From an uncultured Pirellulaceae bacterium (lineage in GTDB: Bacteria > Planctomycetota > Planctomycetia > Pirellulales > Pirellulaceae), in the NCBI GenBank assembly GCA_937929805.1, contig CALFUT010000013.1, positions 1 through 55,437 of the forward strand: DNA of 55,437 nt. The letters run 5' to 3'. This document shows positions 1 through 5,479 of this stretch, one piece after another. Made by a program: the position numbers and the translations under genes. Under the pieces are notes generated by a model that was not told where the DNA came from, did not search any database, and was given only the letters and a program-made list of their open reading frames with translations. How positions within the stretch are numbered: the first letter of the stretch is position 1; each line of letters starts with the position of its first letter.

Positions 1-131
1 CGACCGGATCATCGCAAGCGGAAGTTGAAGAACGAATGCGAGAGGCAATCCGAATGCACCTTGAAGGGATGCGTGAGGATGGTGTCGAAATTCCTGAACC
101 GTCGTCCGTAGCCGAGTACATCGAAGCTTGA
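1..131 (+). CDS. hicB: HicB-family antitoxin, C-terminal end only
   Basis: The reading frame is open from the left edge (first full codon at position 3) to TGA at 129-131, giving 42 residues of the C-terminus. The end reads EERMREAIRMHLEGMREDG followed by VEIPEPSSVAEYIEA, the typical HicB pattern of an amphipathic helix, then a conserved DG and I-PEPS. HicB proteins neutralise the HicA mRNA interferase; hicA would lie to the left, outside the window. The stop codon abuts the first attC-like repeat, so the gene looks like the payload of the first visible integron cassette and, unlike the next modules, it runs in the same direction as the repeats. Family assignment is by pattern only. Confidence 0.72.
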   Translation, partial: TGSSQAEVEERMREAIRMHLEGMREDGVEIPEPSSVAEYIEA

Positions 132-349
132 CGGTCGCACAGCATGGTTTTTACGCAAGGCCGCGGCTTCGTCTTTTTAGAATCTTGTGATTTGCCATGT
201 CGATCGCTTCGGTGACGTGTTTTGGTTTGCCACGCCGCGGACACCGCCTCTTTGGCAACGTGGTTTCTTTTTGGTAAGCTTATTGGTGTTGCGGCGTTTG
301 TTGGCTTCGGTGAGAAGCGGTGTCGTAAAAACCTTCCGTTGTCGGTCGA
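132..349 (+). repeat. attC-like recombination site 1
   Basis: First of four related elements. Left side: GCACAGC (R''-like, 137-143), a two-base gap, then GGTTTTTACG (146-155). Right side: CGTAAAAACC (324-333), TTCC, then GTTGTCGG (338-345, R'-like with the GTT core). The inner arms are exact reverse complements, the outer boxes are imperfectly complementary, and the spacers are asymmetric (AT against TTCC), which is the layout of a folded attC bottom strand. This copy is longer (about 215 bp) and its interior is unlike the others, so it may carry an insertion. The HicB stop is immediately to the left and the HigA stop immediately to the right. Confidence 0.6.
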
Positions 350-350
350 C

Positions 351-716
351 CTACCCTTTCACGAGAGCCTTCTTCTTTTTGGCTTTTGCAACTTTCTTCG
401 TCTTCCGCGTACCAACAATCGAACCTATCTGCGCACGTGTGGCGCCCATCGACAACAGGGAGCGTATCAATAACTCCATCGACACCGAACGGTCTGCTGT
501 TTCGAGCTTCGCTACCCTAGACTGACTCGACCCAATCAATTTTGCCAGTTGCTGCTGCGTAATTTTCTTCTCTTGCCGCATAGCTTTGACTTTCTTGGCC
601 AACGCGACCTTCATATTGACGAGCATTTCTTCCGCATCACTCAATTCGAGGAAATCTGCGGCCGAGCCGACTTTCCAGCCAGCAGCTTCAAGCTTTTTCT
701 TTTTGGATGCTTTCAT
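351..716 (-). CDS. higA: HigA-like XRE-family antitoxin
   Basis: This 121-residue protein has a lysine-rich start (MKASKKKK) and a central XRE helix-turn-helix, MRQEKKITQQQLAKLIGSSQ followed by SRVAKLE at about residues 46-72. A basic lysine-rich tail (KTKKVAKAKKKK) follows. It overlaps the upstream toxin gene by four bases (ATGA, 713-716), so the two are translationally coupled. In HigBA-type modules the second gene encodes the antitoxin, which binds the toxin and represses the operon. The tandem palindrome upstream of the toxin gene (1064-1095) is the likely operator. The stop codon sits directly beside attC-like site 1. The toxin-first order supports a HigBA module. Confidence 0.82.
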   Translation of the reverse strand: MKASKKKKLEAAGWKVGSAADFLELSDAEEMLVNMKVALAKKVKAMRQEKKITQQQLAKLIGSSQSRVAKLETADRSVSMELLIRSLLSMGATRAQIGSIVGTRKTKKVAKAKKKKALVKG

Positions 717-1051
717 TCTGTTACCTCGTCGTATCTTTTAAATCGTCGCTTGCACGTGTCGATGATCTTCTTTGGCGTCTTACCTGTTTTCTTCGCAAAC
801 ACTTCGGCAATCACAATTGCATCGGAATCTGTACGGTAGATGATCCGCCATGTAACGTCTTCATCAGGAATACGAAGCTCATGACACCGCTTTCCAATCG
901 ACGGCATCGGTCGACTATGGGGTAAACCAATGCTCGCTCCGCCTTGCAGCAGGCGCAAAAGCGTCCCGGCCTCAATCCGTGCTTCGAGCGAAAATGGTGG
1001 CGTTTTTATCTCGCCATGCAACCAGACTAGCGGTTTGTCGTCCCCGTTCAT
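713..1051 (-). CDS. higB: HigB-like toxin (RelE superfamily, Gp49-like)
   Basis: A 112-residue protein of the phage-derived Gp49-like/HigB group. It shows CHELRIPDEDVTWRIIYRT, then IVIAEVFAKKTGKTP and a closing helix KRRFKRYDEVTE, the usual order of this family (ELR, beta hairpin ending in F-KK-T--TP, basic C-terminal helix). Members are ribosome-dependent mRNA interferases. It precedes and overlaps its antitoxin gene. There is no Shine-Dalgarno sequence before the ATG at 1051 (GTTGATTGA), which fits the predicted transcription start lying only one or a few bases upstream. Runs opposite to the attC-like repeats, as self-promoted toxin-antitoxin cassettes often do. Confidence 0.82.
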   Translation of the reverse strand: MNGDDKPLVWLHGEIKTPPFSLEARIEAGTLLRLLQGGASIGLPHSRPMPSIGKRCHELRIPDEDVTWRIIYRTDSDAIVIAEVFAKKTGKTPKKIIDTCKRRFKRYDEVTE

Positions 1052-1058
1052 TCAATCA

Positions 1059-1095
1059 ACTGTATGTCATATCCGACATATGTCAAGTGTGACAT
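1059..1095 (-). promoter_or_regulatory. higBA promoter with tandem palindromic operator
   Basis: On the minus strand a perfect -35 TTGACA (1086-1081) is followed after 16 bases by TACAGT (1064-1059), predicting transcription from about 1052 and therefore a nearly leaderless higB mRNA (ATG at 1051). Over it lie two abutting identical-arm palindromes, ATGTC-N6-GACAT at 1064-1079 and again at 1080-1095. The -35 is embedded in the second one. This is the expected geometry for autorepression by the HigA dimer or the HigBA complex. The match is read directly; the regulatory role is inferred. Confidence 0.62.
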
Positions 1096-1116
1096 GAGGC
1101 TTTTGGTGATTTACCG

Positions 1117-1264
1117 GTCGGCGGCCAACATGGTTTTTACGCATTGGCCTTCGGCACACCTTGGCTCTTTGGCAACGAGCCTTGGCCTTGGTACAATCTC
1201 TGGTAGTTAAAACGTCGTCCGCTTCGTGCGAACGGGTGTCGTAAAAAACTTTCGTTGTCGGTCG
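1117..1264 (+). repeat. attC-like recombination site 2
   Basis: R''-like GGCCAAC (1123-1129) fits the classical RYYYAAC box at all but one position. It is followed by ATGG and TTTTTACG (L'' arm 1132-1141), a variable middle, then the L' arm CGTAAAAAAC (1240-1249), TTTC and R' GTTGTCGG (1254-1261). Total length is about 148 bp, slightly longer than Vibrio-type repeats. It lies between the higBA and parDE modules; the stop codon of parE begins at its right edge (1265-1267 on the plus strand). If the G|TT of R' is the crossover point, the higBA cassette spans about 339-1254. Confidence 0.65.
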
Positions 1265-1588
1265 CTAGATTTTTGTTACCTCAACACCCATGTCTTGACC
1301 GCCGCGCAGGACTCTCACGACTTCGATTGAATCTTTTCGCTCGACGTAGAACACAACATGGTTGGGGAAGTCCTTTACCAGTTTCGTTCTCATGCCCGCC
1401 AAATCCGGAACGCTGGTAGCGAACGGTGCGCCGCTTGCGGGAAACAACGCCAAGCCCTTGATCGTCTGTTCGGCTCTTTCGAGAAATCGCAACGCAACAT
1501 CAATGCTTCCGTCCGCGATGTACATCGCGTGCGATTCGACATCTTCGGCAGCTTTGGGCCGACGGGAAACTGGTTTCAATTTTGCCAC
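1265..1588 (-). CDS. parE: ParE/RelE-family toxin
   Basis: A 107-residue ParE-type protein: RRPKAAEDVESHAMYIADGS (helical hairpin), FLERAEQTIKGLALFPASGA, MRTKLVKDFPNHVVFYVERK and a final strand SIEVVRVLRGGQDM, the standard ParE order. ParE toxins usually poison DNA gyrase, while some relatives cut mRNA; the target cannot be read here. The start is GTG (1588-1586), directly adjoining the TAA of the parD gene with no spacer, so translation is coupled. It is the second gene of a cassette bounded by attC-like sites 2 and 3, and its stop abuts site 2. Confidence 0.8.
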   Translation of the reverse strand: MAKLKPVSRRPKAAEDVESHAMYIADGSIDVALRFLERAEQTIKGLALFPASGAPFATSVPDLAGMRTKLVKDFPNHVVFYVERKDSIEVVRVLRGGQDMGVEVTKI

Positions 1589-1831
1589 TTACTTGACGCT
1601 CTTTGCAACCACACGTTCCTTGATCGACTGCCATTCTTCATCCGTCCATGGCTCGGCAGGACCGCTAGATATGCCAGCCAGCAACGCTTGCTCAATTTCC
1701 CCTTGTTTTTCGTTTGCCGCCGCTACCAACGCGACAATGTATTCACTTGGGTTTGCGAATCCGCCGTTTTTGGCGCCTTGATCCACAAATTGCATCAAAT
1801 GATCTGGCAAATCGACTGGTATATTGGACAT
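1589..1831 (-). CDS. parD: ParD-family antitoxin
   Basis: The start chosen is the ATG at 1831, giving an 80-residue protein beginning MSNIPVDLPDHLMQFVDQGA, because a GAGG Shine-Dalgarno lies nine bases upstream; an in-frame upstream Met would put the N-terminus inside the attC-like repeat. The N-terminal ribbon-helix-helix (NIPVDLP, then FANPSEYIVALV) and the acidic helical tail (EPWTDEEWQSIKERV) match ParD antitoxins of the CC2985 type. It binds ParE and autoregulates the operon. Any promoter must lie within roughly 70 bases upstream, overlapping the left arm of attC-like site 3. Confidence 0.8.
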   Translation of the reverse strand: MSNIPVDLPDHLMQFVDQGAKNGGFANPSEYIVALVAAANEKQGEIEQALLAGISSGPAEPWTDEEWQSIKERVVAKSVK

Positions 1832-1858
1832 GGGCTTAGCCTCACTGGTATGGTTCGC

Positions 1859-2004
1859 GACCGAGAACATGGTTTTTACGCAAGGGCCCTTCGGGCACAC
1901 CTTCGATTATAGGCGACGCGAGGTGGCCTTGGTAGAATCATTTTAGTTCAGACTTCGCTCGCTTCGTTCAGGGCGGTGTCGTAAAAACCTTCCGTTGTCG
2001 GACC
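1859..2004 (+). repeat. attC-like recombination site 3
   Basis: R''-like CGAGAAC (1862-1868), spacer AT, L'' GGTTTTTACG (1871-1880), variable stem region, L' CGTAAAAACC (1980-1989), spacer TTCC, R' GTTGTCGG (1994-2001). CCGAGAAC on the left and the complement of GTTGTCGG on the right differ at one base, the best R-box pairing of the four. The interior is almost identical to that of site 4 (1881-1979 against 2579-2677, with a few substitutions), whereas sites 1 and 2 have diverged interiors. It separates the two ParDE-type modules. Confidence 0.66.
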
Positions 2005-2292
2005 CTAGAGTGAACGGATGTCACGATCACCAGCGATGACTCTTGCGACTTCGATACCGTTCTCGATTGGCCTGAAGAATATCACGTAGCGACCAACCAC
2101 ACTGCTGCGAATCTCTGCACCGTATTCCGGACGTCGCTCTCCAAACTCTGGAGTCTCCGCGATGAGCATGCACTTCTCTTCAATCTTCTCAACCCAATTC
2201 GCGGCAGCAATAGGTTTGTCGCGTGCGATGTAATCGTAGATGTCCGACAAATCCTGTTGCGCGGCCGGTGCAATAATCAGCGTTGCCTTTAT
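2005..2292 (-). CDS. ParE/RelE-family toxin with unusual start codon
   Basis: The frame encodes a ParE-like protein: LIIAPAAQQDLSDIYDYIAR, WVEKIEEKCMLIAETPEFGE, IRSSVVGRYVIFFRPIENGI and EVARVIAGDRDI. Only TTG at 2250 is available as a common start, but that removes the first beta strand. Upstream the frame continues through CTG and ACG to ATA at 2292-2290, which overlaps the antitoxin stop (ATAA) exactly where an ATGA overlap would be expected. Length from ATA is 95 residues, normal for the family. Either a rare initiation codon lowers toxin output or an ATG-to-ATA change has disabled it. The stop abuts attC-like site 3. Confidence 0.7.
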   Translation of the reverse strand: MKATLIIAPAAQQDLSDIYDYIARDKPIAAANWVEKIEEKCMLIAETPEFGERRPEYGAEIRSSVVGRYVIFFRPIENGIEVARVIAGDRDIRSL

Positions 2293-2531
2293 TCAGCTGA
2301 CTCCAATGCCTTCTTCGCCCGTTCTCGCAATTCACTGAATACGATTTTGCCGTCGATCCCCTTACCCGCGTCCAACTCATCAATTCCCTTTTGAATTTCC
2401 GCCGCCAACTGTTGCTGACTCTTTAACAACTGGACTCCAGCTGCAACGGCCGCTTCTGCTGATTCGAAACGTCCTGATGCTACCAAACCTTCTACGAACT
2501 GCATTGAATCAGGGCTGAGCTGTACATTCAT
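2289..2531 (-). CDS. ParD/CopG-like antitoxin
   Basis: An 80-residue antitoxin starting MNVQLSPDSMQFVEGLVASG. The ATG at 2531 is chosen because GGAG lies six bases upstream, and an earlier in-frame start at 2561 would fall in the attC-like repeat. The N-terminal ribbon-helix-helix pattern continues FESAEAAVAAGVQLLKSQQQ, and the tail is helical and charged (ELRERAKKALESAE). It forms a module with the ParE-like gene downstream, whose frame overlaps its TAA. Expected to bind the toxin and repress its own promoter. Exact subfamily is uncertain. Confidence 0.76.
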   Translation of the reverse strand: MNVQLSPDSMQFVEGLVASGRFESAEAAVAAGVQLLKSQQQLAAEIQKGIDELDAGKGIDGKIVFSELRERAKKALESAE

Positions 2532-2556
2532 GGCTAACTCCATCCGGCGCTGCCGG

Positions 2557-2699
2557 GTCACACAACATGGTTTTTACGCAAGAGCCCTTCGGGCACACCT
2601 TCGATTATAGGCGACGCGAGGTGGCCTTGGTAGAAACATTTTAGTTCAGACTTCGCTCGCTTCGTTTAGGGCGGTGTCGTAAAAACCGTCCGTCAGGTG
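2557..2699 (+). repeat. attC-like recombination site 4 (degenerate right box)
   Basis: R''-like ACACAAC (2560-2566), AT, L'' GGTTTTTACG (2569-2578), interior nearly identical to site 3, L' CGTAAAAACC (2678-2687), spacer GTCC, then GTCAGGTG (2692-2699) where the other copies have GTTGTCGG. The core GTT has become GTC, so this site may no longer be recombined. It is the last copy on the right; beyond it is only a decayed ParE tail and then ordinary chromosome. Confidence 0.6.
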
Positions 2700-2702
2700 C
2701 CC

Positions 2703-2830
2703 CTAGATTTGCTCGTCGTCAACAGCCCCTCGGACGACGCGGACAATCTCCAAGAAGCTTTCGACTCGCCGAAAGAATATCACCTAGCTGCCAACGTACG
2801 TGGATCGAATGCCATCACCACGGCGGGATT
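2703..2830 (-). pseudogene. ParE-family toxin remnant
   Basis: Reading the minus strand into TAG at 2705-2703 gives RRGDGIRSTYVGS, a TAG stop, then VIFFRRVESFLEIVRVVRGA and VDDEQI. This is the recognisable C-terminal half of a ParE toxin (compare the RSSVVGRYVIFFRP and EVARVIAGDRDI of the neighbouring module). The in-frame TAG stands where an aromatic residue (GRY or GSY) is normally found. Upstream the frame hits TAA after two more codons, so the N-terminal half is missing. The same distance from stop codon to attC-like site as in the intact modules marks it as an old cassette payload. Confidence 0.6.
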
Positions 2831-2831
2831 A

Positions 2832-3271
2832 CTATCGGGGCTTATTTGGCCCGGCGGATTTTCGGCGAGAGCCAGCGCGAGTTTTGGTCGCATTTTTAGG
2901 TCGCCATTTTTTCTTCCGCTTCAGGCCGCCTTCGGCAGGCTCAAGCGAAGCTTCGTCAATCGTTTCGTTGATGGCTCGCAATCGATCGTCTTTTTCGATC
3001 CGCGTTTCGAGGTCGACCAATATCTCTGATAGCTTTTGATAGTTTGCGCCGATCCGCTCAAGACGCGACCGTACTTCGTCGCTGTCACTGGTCAGCGTCG
3101 ACGAATCGATCTCGATCTTTTTGGGGTCGATGTCTTTGCCGAAAAATGACATGGCTTCGTTGCGGACAGAGTGGGAGGGATGCGAATCTGCGTCTCCGCT
3201 ATTTTCATTGCCACATGAGCTAAGGACAAGGTTGCAAGCATGCCAATTGCGGCACAAACCAATGAATCCAT
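2832..3271 (-). CDS. Small lipoprotein, unknown function, apparent frameshift in signal peptide
   Basis: The main frame runs from a lipobox-like LVLSSC (about 3223-3206) through MSFFGKDIDPKKIEID (internal ATG at 3152), a charged helical stretch (SDEVRSRLERIGANYQKL, ILVDLETRIEKDDRLRAI) and a very basic tail (GLKRKKKWRPK to KPR). Upstream of the lipobox this frame is not hydrophobic, but another frame starting at ATG 3271 reads MDSLVCAAIGMLA. Joining the two near 3231-3233 with one added base gives MDSLVCAAIGMLATLVLSSC, an ideal lipoprotein signal. So a single base seems to have been lost, by mutation or by sequencing error. If not, the 106-residue product from 3152 would be cytoplasmic. Function unknown. 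Confidence 0.5.
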
Positions 3272-3360
3272 GCTCCACGTCGCAGTTTGTCTTGGAGTTT
3301 GTCCCGGTCAACGGAATCCAGAATCCCGTTTCCACCTCAAGCGGACACTCTCCGGCAGCC

Positions 3361-3394
3361 ACCGGCAGCCACCGGCAGGTGCGGGCACCTGCCG
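3361..3394. repeat. GC-rich palindrome preceded by short tandem repeat
   Basis: A tandem ACCGGCAGCC-type repeat leads into a perfect 10-base inverted repeat, CGGCAGGTGC (3373-3382), GG, GCACCTGCCG (3385-3394). No T-run follows, so it is not a standard intrinsic terminator. It may be a REP-like palindrome. It lies within 3272-3637, about 365 bases upstream of the MORN-repeat gene, where I see no convincing gene. Confidence 0.5.
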
Positions 3395-3637
3395 CACTTG
3401 CTTCTTCGCAGGCCGATTCGCATCAAATCAGACCGCATAATCGTCACAGCCGGTCCGGAACCCGCGATCGTTTGACTGATCAAAAGCGGCAAGGATTCGC
3501 TGTGGCTCGCATTCGCTGCGGCCTGTCTACAATTTACAAGTCTGTTCGGTGAAAACGCAGAAATCTGCCGCTCATGCGAAAGGAACAGATATCTTTTCGG
3601 GCAAGAACTGTTTCCATGGTTAAACGTATTCCCTGAC

Positions 3638-5338
3638 GTGATCACGCATTCTTTGAATCCAAGACCGATCTTCCTTCAACACCCGGGCCGGTGGTTTGGA
3701 CGCATTGCGTTCGCCGCTTGGATCATCTTGTTAATCTGCATCGCTCCATACGTCGCGCAGGCGCAGTCATCGCAGGCGCAGTCATTATTCCGAGAACCTG
3801 CGATCCCGCCAGTCCGAACGATTTCCAGCCAAGTCATCGAACGAGCCAATATTCCGGTCATTCTCGGTCGAGAAAACTTGACCAGCGACACGGCCGTTGT
3901 AGATCAAGGTTTAGCAATCGAGTCGATGGAGTCAATCGACTCGATCGAACCGACCACCTCATTTTTACCGTCTCCCAGCGAACCGCAAAATTCAGACCTC
4001 GAAGCCGATCGTAGTATTGATGATCTGAGCAATGAGGAGTTCGAATCGCGCCTTCGAGCTCTTCAGCGAACTGACGATGACTCGCTAGAACCTAGCTTCG
4101 GTTCGCTTAACGATGGTCCGGCTATGACCGAGGCAGATTTCCCAACCGACCAGTCTGGGCGAGAAACGATTCGACAGCGTTATCCGGATGGGAAAAATCA
4201 TATTCTTCGGCAAGTGGCTCAGGACGCGGCGGGCAACTACTACAACGATGGCGCTTGGCGGGTCTACAGCCGAGGCGGCGACGTCATTGCGGAAGGTCAG
4301 TTCGAAAAGAACCGGATGGTTGGCCAGTGGCGACGTTACCACAGTCCTCGGTCGGGCGGATTGTTCTCAACCGTTCCGTTCAACAAGTACGAAGGTCGCT
4401 TTCTTTCAGTTGCAAATTTTAAGGACGGCAAATTGGATGGTGCTTGGAGCATTTATGACCAGAACAACCAGAAAGTTTTCGAAGTTGGCTACTCGAAGGG
4501 CAAACGCGACGGGATCGCGGTCTGGTGGTATCCAACAGCAACGAAGATGCGTGAAGCAACTTTCGAAAACGGACTTTTAAACGGAAAAGTTTTGGAATGG
4601 GACGAGCAGGGAAAACTGACTCGACGGGACGAGTTCATTCGAGGCCAGCGAGTCGTGCGGCAGGTGAGTCGTTATCGCCCCAACCGGCCTAGGGAAGAGC
4701 AGTTTTTTCTCGACAGCAAAATGGTCCTCGATGGCGAGGATCAATGGTGGGAAGCCAAGCCTGCTGCATTTTCAACTTTGGGTGAAAAGACTCAGCAAGG
4801 TCCGATCCGTCGCTGGTACGAAAATGGCCAGCCTAAGATGCAAGGGCAATACGACAAAGATAAACGCGTTGGAAAGTTCACTTGGTGGCATACCAACGGA
4901 AGCCGTAAGCTTGAGGCCATGTACGAAAAAGGCCAGAAGTCGGACATGTGGACTTGGTGGCACGAGAACGGCATGAAGTCGATTCAGGGCGAGTTCGAAG
5001 ATAACCGTGCGATCGGCGTTTGGACTTGGTGGGACGAAGAAGGAAATGTAAGTCGTCAGGAAAATTTTGATAAACTCAATCGCGAACAAGATGGCTCGAT
5101 GGGTGAGCTGACCGATCCCGGCAGCGTGAAATCCAATCGCCAACAAGATGATGACGGACGCAAGGAGTCATCGACCTTTGACGATTCCGTCAAGGACGGT
5201 TTGCAGCCGGCCGAAGGACGCGATGATTCTGATTCGGAAATCCCGTTGCTACTGGACACCGAGGGCCTTGAAGAGATCGACCCGCTTGATGTGTCAGGTG
5301 AACTCCCAGAAGCCGTTTTTGGTGACGAGCAGCCCTGA
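3638..5338 (+). CDS. Secreted MORN-repeat (YwqK-type) protein
   Basis: A 566-residue exported protein. Residues about 22-45 are a signal peptide (IAFAAWIILLICIAPYVAQA before QSSQ). An acidic low-complexity linker follows to about residue 150. After it come MORN_2/YwqK-type repeats of about 22-24 residues: GAWRVYSRGGDVIAEGQFEK, GAWSIYDQNNQKVFEVGYSK, GIAVWWYPTATKMREATFEN, RRWYENGQPKMQGQYDKDKR, FTWWHTNGSRKLEAMYEKGQ and WTWWHENGMKSIQGEFED. The tail is acidic. Only GTG at 3638 gives a start compatible with the signal peptide; an ATG at 3616 is in another frame and ends at once. Such proteins are common in planctomycetes and Bacteroidetes; the repeats probably form a beta scaffold, ligand unknown. 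Confidence 0.82.
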   Translation: MITHSLNPRPIFLQHPGRWFGRIAFAAWIILLICIAPYVAQAQSSQAQSLFREPAIPPVRTISSQVIERANIPVILGRENLTSDTAVVDQGLAIESMESIDSIEPTTSFLPSPSEPQNSDLEADRSIDDLSNEEFESRLRALQRTDDDSLEPSFGSLNDGPAMTEADFPTDQSGRETIRQRYPDGKNHILRQVAQDAAGNYYNDGAWRVYSRGGDVIAEGQFEKNRMVGQWRRYHSPRSGGLFSTVPFNKYEGRFLSVANFKDGKLDGAWSIYDQNNQKVFEVGYSKGKRDGIAVWWYPTATKMREATFENGLLNGKVLEWDEQGKLTRRDEFIRGQRVVRQVSRYRPNRPREEQFFLDSKMVLDGEDQWWEAKPAAFSTLGEKTQQGPIRRWYENGQPKMQGQYDKDKRVGKFTWWHTNGSRKLEAMYEKGQKSDMWTWWHENGMKSIQGEFEDNRAIGVWTWWDEEGNVSRQENFDKLNREQDGSMGELTDPGSVKSNRQQDDDGRKESSTFDDSVKDGLQPAEGRDDSDSEIPLLLDTEGLEEIDPLDVSGELPEAVFGDEQP

Positions 5339-5479
5339 ACTTCAACGAATCACCCGAACGGCGACTCTAACTAAATGCATCAATCCGGTTGAATGTTACC
5401 GGATTCGAGCTTGGCCTTATTCACTCGCACGGTTCTTCGCGACTCTCGGTGTTGTGGTTGAAAGCTGGGAAACGCCCTT

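Noticed and set aside
187-525. Plus-strand open frames of 112 and 83 codons across 187-525
   Set aside because: They run through attC-like site 1 and antisense to the HigA gene; the products are low-complexity and lack any family pattern.
132-2699. Interpretation of the four repeats as MITEs or insertion-sequence ends
   Set aside because: The inner arms could pass as terminal inverted repeats, but the outer boxes, the unequal spacers and the strict placement between single toxin-antitoxin modules fit attC sites better. Kept as the main alternative.
3337-3645. Minus-strand 102-codon frame upstream of the MORN gene
   Set aside because: It crosses the palindrome at 3373-3394 and shows cysteine and serine-rich random sequence with no family pattern.
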